Shown here: one piece after another, positions 1-6,772 of the stretch
Layout of the letters: every line of letters starts with the position of its first letter
Position numbering within the stretch: the first letter of the stretch is position 1
IMG/VR virus record: IMGVR_UViG_3300010373_000092
Span: 1 to 36,896 of that record
DNA length: 36,896 bases
Direction: 5' to 3' (one strand)
Source of the DNA: a virus
Notes under the pieces: model-generated
Told to the model about the DNA's origin: nothing
The model's database searches: none
What the model saw: the letters and a program-made list of their open reading frames with translations, nothing else
Program-made: the position numbers and the translations under genes

Positions 1-57
1 AGCGATCCGGCCGGCGACCGCCTTGACACGAACTCACACAGGAACCTGAACTCATGA
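1..57 (+). CDS. C-terminal end of a gene cut by the window edge
   Basis: Frame 1 is open from the first base and closes with TGA at 55-57, which overlaps the ATG of the next gene in an ATGA junction. The same 4-base coupling joins most genes of this operon, which is the main reason to believe this frame. Only 18 residues are visible, ending in NSHRNLNS, so no function can be given. Confidence 0.4.
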   Translation, partial: SDPAGDRLDTNSHRNLNS

Positions 58-485
58 AAATCTCCGACATGCTCCCGTCCAAGTACATCAAGCAAGGCGA
101 CGTGCCCCAGCCGATGCTGGTCACGATCCGCAAGCTGAGCCAGGCCGACGTCAGCCAGCAGAACGAATCCGAAGACCTGAAATGGACCGTCAAGTTCGAT
201 GAACTGGACAAGCCGATGGTCCTGAACTCGACCAACCTCAAGCGCACCGCCAAGGCGCTCGGTGACGACACCGATGCGTGGATCGGCAAGCAGATGGTGC
301 TGTACGTGGACGAGAACGTCGAGTTCGGCGGCGAAATCGTCGGCGGTCTGCGTCTGCGCGCACCGAAGGCCAAAGCGGGTGCGCCTGCCAAGGCACCGGA
401 ACCGGCTGGCAAGCGGGCTAATGCCACGGCGGAAGCCGAGGCAGCGTTGGCCGAGGGTGGTCCGGACGACGAAATCCCATTCTGA
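54..485 (+). CDS. Phage protein with SSB-like acidic C-terminal tail
   Basis: This 143-residue protein has a compact N-terminal region (about 1-105) rich in beta-type sequence. A low-complexity Ala/Pro/Lys linker follows (about 106-130), and the protein ends in PDDEIPF. A flexible linker closing with DDxIPF is the hallmark of bacterial and phage single-stranded-DNA-binding proteins, where the tip recruits replication and repair partners. The body does not show an OB-fold pattern I can assign, so it may be a divergent SSB or a different protein that mimics the tip. It sits four genes upstream of the exonuclease, which suits a role in recombination or replication. The start is coupled to the upstream stop by ATGA, with AGGAA about ten bases before it. 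Confidence 0.75.
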   Translation: MKISDMLPSKYIKQGDVPQPMLVTIRKLSQADVSQQNESEDLKWTVKFDELDKPMVLNSTNLKRTAKALGDDTDAWIGKQMVLYVDENVEFGGEIVGGLRLRAPKAKAGAPAKAPEPAGKRANATAEAEAALAEGGPDDEIPF

Positions 486-528
486 TCTGCGGAGCAAGGG
501 CGCAAGGACGCGCCACACTAACGAGGAT

Positions 529-702
529 ATGAACATGCCAAACGGCAACGGTAGAACATGGGAACAAACCAGCGGCGGCTGGGCGTCGCGTGAATCGACG
601 CCGGACGAGTTGAAGAAAGACGCGCTGATGCAGAAGTGGGCACATGGCTTGATGGACTACAAGACCGTGCTCAAGGAAATGCACAAGCAGAAGTTGGTCT
701 GA
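529..702 (+). CDS. Small conserved-type phage protein, 57 aa
   Basis: The frame opens with ATG at 529, preceded by ACGAGG at 521-526. That box sits very close to this ATG and is better spaced for the second ATG at 535, so the start may be six bases later. The protein is hydrophilic, with Trp-containing segments (RTWEQTSGGW) and a basic end (EMHKQKLV). I do not recognise the family. It ends one base before the next ATG, so it belongs to the same operon. The frame is also open further upstream, but that part overlaps the previous gene and is probably not translated. Confidence 0.6.
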   Translation: MNMPNGNGRTWEQTSGGWASRESTPDELKKDALMQKWAHGLMDYKTVLKEMHKQKLV

Positions 703-703
703 C

Positions 704-943
704 ATGCTCAAGCGATTACTGACATTCCTGTTCCCGCCATCGCGCTGGACCGGCTGCGATCCACCGACACGCGCGCAGCGGCTGGCGAACTACGAACTGC
801 GGCTGGGGCAGCATCGCGCCGAACAACGCATGCGCGCCGAGCGCGTCGACCAGCTGTTTGACGAACGCGCCAGCGTGCAGCCCAAGGTCACACCCAAGCT
901 GCCGCGTGACAATGTGGTGGCGATACGACGGAGAAAGGCATGA
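704..943 (+). CDS. Small basic phage protein, 79 aa
   Basis: The N-terminus is hydrophobic (MLKRLLTFLFPP) and is followed by a strongly charged Arg/Glu-rich helix-like region around residues 25-50 (QRMRAERVDQLFDERA) and a basic end (AIRRRKA). It starts one base after the stop of the previous gene, and its own TGA at 941-943 overlaps an ATG at 940. The short hydrophobic start could associate with the membrane but is too short for a confident transmembrane helix. The function is unknown. Confidence 0.6.
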   Translation: MLKRLLTFLFPPSRWTGCDPPTRAQRLANYELRLGQHRAEQRMRAERVDQLFDERASVQPKVTPKLPRDNVVAIRRRKA

Positions 944-978
944 ACGACATCAACGACGGCGGTCCTGCGTTGACATAG
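940..978 (+). pseudogene. N-terminal fragment of a gene split by the HNH insertion
   Basis: An ATG in an ATGA overlap with the preceding stop opens a frame reading MNDINDGGPALT before TAG at 976-978. From general knowledge, many phage and prophage proteins begin with a N-D-G-G-P-A-F/L motif and continue with a short linker into LRDYFAAKAMQG. That second motif is found about 500 bases downstream, in the same frame, in the fragment at 1447-1632. The segment between is the lower-GC HNH gene. The simplest reading is that these 11 codons are the original gene start, interrupted by the endonuclease insertion near 973. Confidence 0.6.
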
Positions 979-998
979 CGGTAATCAAGGAGTACATT
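970..998 (+). promoter_or_regulatory. Candidate sigma70 promoter for the HNH gene
   Basis: TTGACA at 970-975 is a full consensus -35 hexamer. After exactly 17 bases comes TACATT at 993-998, a four-of-six -10 match. Transcription would start near 1005, which is the ATG of the HNH gene, giving a leaderless or nearly leaderless message. The AAGGAG box at 987-992 would then serve only readthrough transcripts. The promoter lies at the left junction of the presumed insertion, as expected if the element brings or creates its own promoter. Confidence 0.45.
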
Positions 999-1486
999 CC
1001 CGGCATGACTACTTGTGCTTGGTGTGATAAAAAATCAGTTATTCGGCAAGGCCGAATCCTACTTTGTTCTCGGCACTATAGATTTCAGCAGATGCGGGGC
1101 AAAGCAAAGTCGTCAGGAAAATCTGTTCCTCCTTATGACGCTCTAGAGGTAATGGCAGACTCACTTGACAGGTTCCGTTGCCCAGCCTGCCAAAGAAAAA
1201 TGAACTGGCTAGCGTCTGATGGACAAACAACGGTTATTTCGTTGCAGCACGACAGAAGTGGCAAGGTTAGATTTCTTTGTCGGTCATGCAACACGAGGCA
1301 TGCAGGGATGCCGGAGGATTCGTTTTATGAGCTACCAAAACTTCATCGCTGGTGTCCACGCTGCAAAACAATAAAGCATAGGTCTGCATTTTATGCAGAT
1401 CGAAGCAGATCATCAGGCATCAAAACATACTGCAAGGAATGTTCAAATGAGTATCACACAGAGTGGATCAGAAAAAGCAAGTGAGG
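973..1486 (+). mobile_element. Presumed homing-endonuclease insertion (boundaries approximate)
   Basis: The stretch between the two halves of the split gene is clearly poorer in GC than its neighbours. The 60-base lines I counted at 1021, 1081, 1201 and 1321 are 42-48% GC, against 73% for the line at 1801 in the exonuclease gene. It contains only the HNH endonuclease gene and its candidate promoter. There is no room for a group I intron core of usual size, so an intronless (free-standing) homing endonuclease fits better than an intron. The edges are inferred from where the host-gene motifs stop and resume. Confidence 0.5.
1005..1484 (+). CDS. HNH-type endonuclease with zinc-ribbon domains
   Basis: This 159-residue protein starts at the ATG at 1005, with AAGGAG 12 bases upstream. 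It has three Cys/His clusters: an N-terminal CAWC...CSRH unit (about 4-26), a central CPAC...LQHDRSG...LCRSCNTRH core (about 63-105) and a C-terminal CPRC...YCKEC ribbon (about 123-150). The central LQHDRSG followed by CRSCN matches the His-centred beta-beta-alpha-metal fold of phage HNH endonucleases, with H in LQHD as the likely catalytic residue. Such enzymes are often free-standing homing endonucleases in phages. Base composition is AT-rich compared with the flanking genes, and the gene sits between two fragments of another phage gene. Assignment as HNH is fairly firm; its mobility is inferred from context. Confidence 0.75.
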   Translation: MTTCAWCDKKSVIRQGRILLCSRHYRFQQMRGKAKSSGKSVPPYDALEVMADSLDRFRCPACQRKMNWLASDGQTTVISLQHDRSGKVRFLCRSCNTRHAGMPEDSFYELPKLHRWCPRCKTIKHRSAFYADRSRSSGIKTYCKECSNEYHTEWIRKSK

Positions 1487-1632
1487 CGCTTACGCTGCGC
1501 GACTACTTCGCGGCGAAGGCGATGCAGGGGTATGTATCGTGCAATGAAGAAATCACATGGTCATTTTCGGAAATAGCTAACGATGCCTACAAGCAAGCCG
1601 ATGCCATGCTCGCGGCAAGGGGTAAGGCATGA
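1447..1632 (+). pseudogene. C-terminal part of the gene split by the HNH insertion, possibly still translated
   Basis: An ATG at 1447, with AAGGA eight bases upstream, opens a 61-residue frame. Its first 13 codons overlap the end of the HNH gene and are probably not ancestral. From about residue 15 it reads LTLRDYFAAKAMQG, then an AYKQADAMLAARGKA end, which is the recognisable body of a common small phage/prophage protein. Its stop overlaps the exonuclease ATG (ATGA), just as the N-terminal fragment at 940 overlaps the previous stop, so the two pieces together fill one normal operon slot. The good ribosome site suggests the C-terminal portion may be expressed as a shortened protein. Confidence 0.6.
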
Positions 1633-2411
1633 GCTTCGACGGCGAATCCGGTCACTGGTATACCCGCGACGGCGATCCTGCGTACATGACGAACGGGCGC
1701 GGCACGACACTGCGCGATGCGCGCAAGCTGCTGCTGGTCCCGTCAGTCACAACCGTGATGAATGTCGTCGCCAAGCCGGCGCTGACGAATTGGCTGGTGG
1801 ACCAGGGCATCATGGCCGCGCTCACGATGCCGCGCATCGACGGCGAGGCCGAGGCGGCCTACATCGCGCGCATCAAGCTCGACAGCCGTGCGCAGGCCAA
1901 GGCGGCGGCCGAAGAAGGGTCGCGTATCCACGATGCGATTGAATGCTACTTCGACAACCGGCAGTATCCGGCCAAGTATCACGAACACGTACAAGCGGCC
2001 CGACGGGAAATCGAACGCCTCTACCCCGGCGTCACCGACTGGATCGCGGAGAAATCCTTCGCACATCCGCTCGGCTTCGGCGGCAAGGTAGACCTGCATT
2101 CGCCATCGACCGGGATCGTGCATGACTGGAAGACCAAGGATGGCGACTTCAGCGACGGCAAGAAACTGGCGTATGACCAGAACGTGCAACTGGCGGCGTA
2201 TCAGGTGGGGTTAGGTCTAGTCGGCGGCAAAGATGGAGCCGACGACTTGTCTGGCCACAAGCAATGCGGCAACAGCTTCGTCTCGCGCACGCATCCGGGC
2301 GCCATCAGCAGCGTCGTGTGGACGCCGGAGCAGATTGCGAAAGGCTGGCGTATCTTTGAACTGGCCCTTGCGCTGTGCAAGGAAACGTCCGGCTATGACG
2401 GAGCATTCTGA
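1629..2411 (+). CDS. PD-(D/E)XK exonuclease (RecB/Cas4-like)
   Basis: This is a 260-residue protein with the ordered nuclease motifs of the PD-(D/E)XK superfamily. H101 lies in EEGSRIHDAIE. The GGKVDLHS segment carries D155, VHDWKTK carries D166 and K168, and a QLAAY motif at about 187-191 resembles the QxxxY motif of RecB/Cas4/lambda-exonuclease relatives. Phage members digest DNA ends, often to make single-stranded tails for recombination. Together with the SSB-like protein upstream and the helicase at the other end of the window it suggests a recombination or replication module. No recombinase (Bet/Erf/RecT) is visible nearby. The start is the ATG in an ATGA overlap with the previous frame. 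Confidence 0.85.
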   Translation: MSFDGESGHWYTRDGDPAYMTNGRGTTLRDARKLLLVPSVTTVMNVVAKPALTNWLVDQGIMAALTMPRIDGEAEAAYIARIKLDSRAQAKAAAEEGSRIHDAIECYFDNRQYPAKYHEHVQAARREIERLYPGVTDWIAEKSFAHPLGFGGKVDLHSPSTGIVHDWKTKDGDFSDGKKLAYDQNVQLAAYQVGLGLVGGKDGADDLSGHKQCGNSFVSRTHPGAISSVVWTPEQIAKGWRIFELALALCKETSGYDGAF

Positions 2412-2578
2412 TGAACGTCTGGCAATGCATCCCCTGCGGCAGCCAGTTGTGGCAGTTGTCCGGCACGCGTGCCATCTGCGCCAAATGTGGCCGCATGTCG
2501 GCGTCGATCGTGTTGAAGCTCGTGCCGGTCGAACCGACGGCGCAGACGGTGGAGAAGAAGGAGGTGACGCATGCGTAG
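2411..2578 (+). CDS. Small zinc-ribbon protein, 55 aa
   Basis: The ATG shares one base with the exonuclease stop (TGATG), so translation is coupled. The protein has CIPC at about 6-9 and CAKC at about 23-26, a four-cysteine arrangement expected to bind one zinc ion. A Glu/Lys-rich tail ends KKEVTHA. Similar tiny zinc ribbons are common in phage early operons and their roles are mostly unknown. It overlaps the next gene by eight bases. Confidence 0.65.
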   Translation: MNVWQCIPCGSQLWQLSGTRAICAKCGRMSASIVLKLVPVEPTAQTVEKKEVTHA

Positions 2579-3005
2579 CCCGGTTGCTGGTGAAACATGG
2601 GTACTAAATAGCGCCCCTGATCCATGGGGCGGCAAGCCGGAGGTCAAGGCGATTATCCTTGATGTAAAGCAGGGATGGGTTCGCTATTCGATCGGTGTTC
2701 CATTCACCGATGAACGCATGGAGGTAAAATTATTCACTGCTGTTTACCGCCCTCCTTTTGCAGACCAGACGCACATGATCCGCCGCAGCATCATCCCGCG
2801 CATTTTGATTCCTGCCGTGCTGCTGGCGGCGATCCTGGTAGGCCTGTTTGGGCGCCTGTTCGCAGCGACCCCGACGGCGATCCTCGTCTACAACGTGACC
2901 GCGCATCAGCCGTGCCGCCTGACGTATGCCGTGCGCGGCGATGGCAATGCGCTGCTGTGCGATGCGATCTATGCCAACACCTTCGACAAGGAGCCAGGAC
3001 AGTGA
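2571..3005 (+). CDS. Putative membrane protein with a soluble N-terminal domain
   Basis: This is a 144-residue protein. Residues 1-65 (from MRSPVAGETWVL) look like a small beta-rich soluble domain. A strongly hydrophobic segment at about 77-95 (ILIPAVLLAAILVGLFG) is a likely transmembrane helix, with basic residues before it (RRSIIPR). The tail of about 45 residues holds two cysteines (QPCRLTY and LLCDAI). An internal ATG at residue 69, just before the helix, could give a shorter product or mark an old gene fusion. GAGGTGACGC lies immediately before the ATG. The function is unknown. Confidence 0.6.
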   Translation: MRSPVAGETWVLNSAPDPWGGKPEVKAIILDVKQGWVRYSIGVPFTDERMEVKLFTAVYRPPFADQTHMIRRSIIPRILIPAVLLAAILVGLFGRLFAATPTAILVYNVTAHQPCRLTYAVRGDGNALLCDAIYANTFDKEPGQ

Positions 3006-3313
3006 CGCATGCAGACCAAACGGTGGATGTGAGTCGGGCGACAATTGAAAAAGTAATTCATATCGCGGGCTGCGAACGATGGGGCGCTGGTTTTATTGGA
3101 CAGGCGTACTTCACGGTTGCCGAGGTATTACTCGCCCTGCTCGACGCGAAAGAGAAGGCGGAACAGGACAACGCGCGGCTGCGGCAGGCGATTGAGCGGA
3201 AGGATATAGCTTTGCGCCTGCATTCACCATGCAACGGTAGGGTTACAAAAGATTGCAGAATTTGTGAGGCCATCGCCTACACCGGAAACGACGACACAGG
3301 AGAGATGACATGA
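3002..3313 (+). CDS. Small phage protein with a coiled-coil segment, GTG start
   Basis: The likely start is GTG at 3002, in a GTGA overlap with the previous stop and with AAGGAG at 2988-2993, eight bases upstream. The resulting 103-residue protein has a helical, charged stretch at about residues 40-68 (DAKEKAEQDNARLRQAIERK) typical of a coiled coil. A cysteine-containing end follows (CNGRVTKDCRICEAI), whose CxxxxxxxxCxxC spacing might bind metal. The frame is open further upstream, but that part overlaps the previous gene. The family is not recognised. Confidence 0.6.
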   Translation: MTHADQTVDVSRATIEKVIHIAGCERWGAGFIGQAYFTVAEVLLALLDAKEKAEQDNARLRQAIERKDIALRLHSPCNGRVTKDCRICEAIAYTGNDDTGEMT

Positions 3314-4377
3314 CCCCCGCCCCCAACCTGTTGGCCGATGCGCCGACACCAACGCAGCCGAGCGCCGAGAGTTTGTTGCGCGAGAAGTTTGAATATTTTT
3401 GCCGTAATCACTGCTCACCCGGCGCGAGAAGTAGCGAGTGGTACTGGTTCATCTACAAGTGTGCCGCGGCAGATGTTCGCGAACTCGACGCCGCCACGCA
3501 TGCCAGCGCACAGCAGGCAGAACCTGTTGCTTGCGACAACGACGAGAACCGCGCTGCTGTTGACGAAGCGTATGCGAAGTTTCACGCACAGCAGGCAGGA
3601 ACGCGCGTGACGGATGCGGATGTGGAGCGTGGATTGCATGATTGGTATCGCGGCGATGTATGGCGCACTGAATGTACCTACGAAGAGTCTGACCGTGTTG
3701 ACATGCGCCGCTGCCTCGAATCCTTCGCCGCCACCCTCGCGCAGCCGAATCCCACCCACACCAGCGTTCCCGCGCAGGGGGATGATGAGACGATGCGGAA
3801 GGATGGCTGCCACGGCCTCGATACGCCGGATCGCGTGCGGTTCTACGAGCATGACTTCTATCCGCTGTCGAACTTCTCGGCGTTCAACCTTGAATTCGCC
3901 AGCAGGGTTTTCCCTACGTCAGAGCACGCTTATCACTGGATGAAGTTTTCCGCATGGGGCGAGCCGTCACCAATTCTGCCAAAGGAAGCGGACAGTGTTG
4001 CTTACGCGATCAAGGACGCTGAATCTGCCCATCAAGCATTTAAGATTGCGGAGGCTCACAAAGCCAGCCGGCGCCCTGATTGGGATGACGTGAAACTCGA
4101 CGTTATGCGTCGCATTCTCCGTGCCAAGGTCAAACAGCACGAATACGTGCGCCGCAAGCTACTGGCAACCGGTGAGCGTGAATTGGTCGAAGATTCGTGG
4201 CGCGACGACTTTTGGGGCTGGGGACCGAACCGCGACGGAAAGAACATGCTCGGCAAACTGTGGATGGAAATTCGCGCAGAACTACGCGCCGCATCCAACC
4301 CCATCGCCAGCAGCGCAGAGGGGAAGGGCGCGAAAACCCCGCAGGGGAATGACCGAGGCAGTGGGGGTGGGACGTGA
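3310..4377 (+). CDS. NADAR (YbiA/DUF1768-like) domain protein with phage N-terminal extension
   Basis: This is a 355-residue protein. Residues about 176-328 match the NADAR/YbiA family: FYEHDFYPLSNFSAF, then FPTSEHAYHWMKF with E206, then RRPDWDDVKLDVM, and finally DDFWGWGPNRDGKNMLGKL. Family members are N-glycosidases or ADP-ribose-related hydrolases. YbiA cleaves riboflavin-pathway intermediates, and other NADAR proteins have been reported to remove ADP-ribose from guanine in DNA. Residues 1-155 are unlike the usual YbiA and contain two stretches typical of small phage proteins (a helical region near 20-60 and VTDADVERGLHDWY at about 101-114). The C-terminal 25 residues are low complexity. 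The start is an ATGA overlap. In a phage, reversal of a host ADP-ribosylation defence is an attractive inference, but it is not shown by the sequence. Confidence 0.85.
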   Translation: MTPAPNLLADAPTPTQPSAESLLREKFEYFCRNHCSPGARSSEWYWFIYKCAAADVRELDAATHASAQQAEPVACDNDENRAAVDEAYAKFHAQQAGTRVTDADVERGLHDWYRGDVWRTECTYEESDRVDMRRCLESFAATLAQPNPTHTSVPAQGDDETMRKDGCHGLDTPDRVRFYEHDFYPLSNFSAFNLEFASRVFPTSEHAYHWMKFSAWGEPSPILPKEADSVAYAIKDAESAHQAFKIAEAHKASRRPDWDDVKLDVMRRILRAKVKQHEYVRRKLLATGERELVEDSWRDDFWGWGPNRDGKNMLGKLWMEIRAELRAASNPIASSAEGKGAKTPQGNDRGSGGGT

Positions 4378-4577
4378 TCGAGCAGTTGTGCGTTACCGAA
4401 GGTGTGGCCGGAGTATGGCATTACCATCTAAGCCATCCTGAAAATTGGACGCGCGGGCTTTGTGGCGCGCAGACCATGCGGACGGCCATCAAGGTGGAAG
4501 ACTTCGGTAAGCCGTTTGGCGAGCATTTCTGGAAGCGCCCAACGTTTTGCGAAACCTGCCAAAGATTGAAATCATGA
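4374..4577 (+). CDS. Small phage protein with C-terminal Cys pair, 67 aa
   Basis: The start is GTG in a GTGA overlap with the NADAR gene, and the stop overlaps the next ATG. The protein has one central cysteine (LCGAQT) and a terminal FCETCQ, with several His/Trp residues (GVWHYHLSHPENW). This pattern of His and Cys suggests a small metal-binding fold, and I recall similar short proteins in proteobacterial phage early regions. No function can be assigned. Confidence 0.6.
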   Translation: MIEQLCVTEGVAGVWHYHLSHPENWTRGLCGAQTMRTAIKVEDFGKPFGEHFWKRPTFCETCQRLKS

Positions 4578-5119
4578 CCACGCCACTACTGGATCGCATG
4601 GCCGCATATATCCGAGGCAAGCAGTGTTATTGCCAAGGCGGCAAGGTTCGCTATTCCGACGAACATCAGTTTTGTCCGCGCTGCGAAATGCTCGCCGAAT
4701 ACGACGCCACCCGCCCCCAGCCCGGCATCCCGCCAGAGGGCGAGTCCGTGCTGGTGCCGAGGGAGCCGACCTACGACATGCTGCGAAAGGCTGAAAGCGA
4801 TCCGGAATGTCAAATTGATTGCACGCCAGGCGAAATCGCCATATGGCCGACGCAGGACGAGGCTCGATCGATCTACAAAGCCATGCTCGCCGCCGCCCCA
4901 TCCCCCGCCGTGGCGCAGTGCGCGCCGCAGGGTGAGGCGGTGCGGGCGCTGGTGGAGAAGTGGCGCACGTTAGCTGCTAACTTGGACCCATCGGTTACTG
5001 AGCAGGCAAAGATTTTTCTCCGTTACTGCGCCGACGAACTCGAAGCCGCATTAGGCCGCGAACTGGCAGGACAGGGGCGCGAGGCTACTTCAGCTTCGCC
5101 CGCAACGCCGCCTGGCTAG
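4574..5119 (+). CDS. Phage protein with N-terminal Cys cluster, last gene of the left operon
   Basis: The preferred start is the ATG at 4574 in an ATGA overlap, giving 181 residues. An earlier start at 4547 would overlap the previous gene by 31 bases. Cysteines at CYCQGG and FCPRCE (about 18-37) could form a zinc site. Two modular stretches follow: EPTYDMLRKAES...EARSIYKAMLAAAPSP and a C-terminal VRALVEKWRTLAANL...CADELEAALGREL. Both are familiar pieces of variable phage proteins that are reshuffled between genes. The final 35 bases overlap the end of the oppositely oriented gene at 5085. Confidence 0.6.
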   Translation: MTTPLLDRMAAYIRGKQCYCQGGKVRYSDEHQFCPRCEMLAEYDATRPQPGIPPEGESVLVPREPTYDMLRKAESDPECQIDCTPGEIAIWPTQDEARSIYKAMLAAAPSPAVAQCAPQGEAVRALVEKWRTLAANLDPSVTEQAKIFLRYCADELEAALGRELAGQGREATSASPATPPG

Positions 5120-5333
5120 CCGCATGCGCCTGCAATCGCGCCGTGTCGCCCTCGACCAGCGCGCGCACGATGGCAAGGTCGGCCGCCGCCAGTTGCGCCT
5201 TGATGGCTGCGTTGTAGTCGATGATCGCCTGCGTGGTAGCGGCTTCGTCTTCCGACAGCACACCGTCGATATCGTATTCCGTCTCGAACGACTCGCCCGT
5301 GACAGCGTTGACGCCGTGGCCTTTGACTTTCAT
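5085..5333 (-). CDS. Short protein after the tail fibre genes, possible tail component or chaperone
   Basis: This 82-residue protein starts at the ATG at 5333 in an ATGA overlap with the end of the upstream fibre gene. An upstream in-frame start exists but would overlap the fibre gene. It begins MKVKGHGVNAVTGESFETEY and continues as an Ala-rich, probably helical domain (AAIKAQLAAADLAIVRALV). A small gene directly after a tail fibre gene often encodes a fibre assembly chaperone or a minor fibre part; here this is inference from position only. It is the last gene of the late operon. Confidence 0.6.
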   Translation of the reverse strand: MKVKGHGVNAVTGESFETEYDIDGVLSEDEAATTQAIIDYNAAIKAQLAAADLAIVRALVEGDTARLQAHAASQAALRAKLK

Positions 5334-6772
5334 GCGTGAACCACTTTGAAAGGATAAACCCATGACCCGGTGTCAAAGGAGTTAGCCACGCTGGAGGATA
5401 TGATGAATTGAGTCAAATTAGCGCCTCCTGCGGTCCATAAAGTCCCGCACATTCTTACGTCAAAAGCAGATGTTCCTGCTTGGTTCTGCATGCCAAAGCT
5501 GTAGCAGCTTACGGCCCCGGTCGGGTCTTTAACCACCATTGCAAAACCGGACACACCCGATAGCAGCCCCGCTGGCATGATAGAAAATAGTGAAATAGAA
5601 CTTGATGTTGCCGCCGCTGTTGACGCTGAACCGGCAAGTCTCTGGCAAGAATAATGCCCCGGCGTCGTGTCAGAGTTCACATAAAAAGAATGACTGGATG
5701 ATGATCCAACACTGGCGTTTTTGAATGAGAAAAATAAAAGGTACATCCCATCCGTATTGAGGTCCAAGCCAGTCACAGTCAGCGTGGTTGATGCCGAACC
5801 TGCAACGACGCCCGGCAGCGCCACCAGCGCGCCGCCTGCGCCACCGCCGACGGTCCCCCACAAGGCGTCCGTTCCGTTGCTGACAACCGCCTGCCCGGTT
5901 GTACCGAGCGACAATGCCTGCCACAGGCTGGCGCCACGCCGGAGCAGCATGCCGCGCGTACTGCCAATCTCCGCATCCAGAATCGCGCTCAGCGAGCTAT
6001 CGACCGGCGCTGCTGCGCTGCCGGTAATGTTCGCCTTGACCGTGTGCGCCGCCATGTCGGCGAGGTTGGAATTGGCGACGATACCTGCAGGGATGTCCGC
6101 CCCCACCATCGCGCGAAACGTCGGCGTCGCCGCCGAGCCTGTCGTCGGACCTGCCAGCAGCGTGTTCGCTGTCTGCGTTGCCAGTGACGGCGCCAGCGTG
6201 CCGGACGTCGTGATCGGCGACCCGGTGACGGATGTGTTGAAGATGACGCCAGGCATCGTCAGGGCGACGGATGTGACGGTGCCTGTGCCGCCGCTGCCGC
6301 TTGCCGCCGCAGTAATCAACCCCTTGGCGTTGACCGTGATATTGGCGTTGGTGAAGCTGCCGACGTTGGCGTTGACGGTCGCGAGTGTCAGGGCTGCCGA
6401 GCCGGGGCCGGCTGCCGTGCCATCGCCGGTCAGCGCGGTGATCGCGTTGGGCGTCAGGCCCGGTATATCGGCTGCCACCAGCGCGCGAAAGGCAGGCGTG
6501 GCCGCTGCGCCCGTCGTAGGGCCTGCCAACACCGTATTGGCCGACTGTGTCAGAAATGCGCCCGTCAACGTGCCAGCGGTCGTGACCGGGCTGCCGCTGA
6601 CGGAGAAGACGCTGGCAGGCAGCGCGAGGGCGACGGACGTGACGGAACCCCCACCGGTGCCGGCGCCGGCCGGGAACAGCAGCGTGCCGCCCGGCGGATA
6701 GGTCGCCGCCGTCAGGTCGCGCCCGACCTGCGTCTGCGTCCACAGCGACGGGATGGGCAGCGGGTCGGCCAT
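5330..6772 (-). CDS. Second tail fibre protein with two long repeats
   Basis: This is a 480-residue protein. After a short N-terminus (PIPSLWTQTQVGRDLTAAT) come two homologous blocks. One is at about 39-106, starting GGSVTSVALALP and ending ALVAADIPG. The other is at about 161-232, starting GTVTSVALTMP and ending AMVGADIPA. Both are full of Gly/Thr/Ser beta repeats with a central AGPTTGxAATP core. A linker ending LLRRGASLWQAL leads into a C-terminal globular domain (about 310-480) with aromatic and Ser-rich sequence. Thr/Gly-rich triple-beta repeats with a distinct C-terminal domain are typical of receptor-binding tail fibres, in which the C-terminal part contacts the host surface. It sits directly after the long fibre gene and directly before the small gene that overlaps its end. 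Confidence 0.75.
   Translation of the reverse strand: MADPLPIPSLWTQTQVGRDLTAATYPPGGTLLFPAGAGTGGGSVTSVALALPASVFSVSGSPVTTAGTLTGAFLTQSANTVLAGPTTGAAATPAFRALVAADIPGLTPNAITALTGDGTAAGPGSAALTLATVNANVGSFTNANITVNAKGLITAAASGSGGTGTVTSVALTMPGVIFNTSVTGSPITTSGTLAPSLATQTANTLLAGPTTGSAATPTFRAMVGADIPAGIVANSNLADMAAHTVKANITGSAAAPVDSSLSAILDAEIGSTRGMLLRRGASLWQALSLGTTGQAVVSNGTDALWGTVGGGAGGALVALPGVVAGSASTTLTVTGLDLNTDGMYLLFFSFKNASVGSSSSHSFYVNSDTTPGHYSCQRLAGSASTAAATSSSISLFSIMPAGLLSGVSGFAMVVKDPTGAVSCYSFGMQNQAGTSAFDVRMCGTLWTAGGANLTQFIISSSVANSFDTGSWVYPFKVVHA

Noticed and set aside
23-51. TTGACA near the left edge as a promoter
   Set aside because: No acceptable -10 hexamer occurs at 16-18 bases, and the stretch reads as the end of a coupled upstream gene.
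973-1486. Group I intron carrying the HNH gene
   Set aside because: Apart from the HNH coding sequence only about 30 bases remain, too little for an intron core. A free-standing endonuclease insertion fits better.
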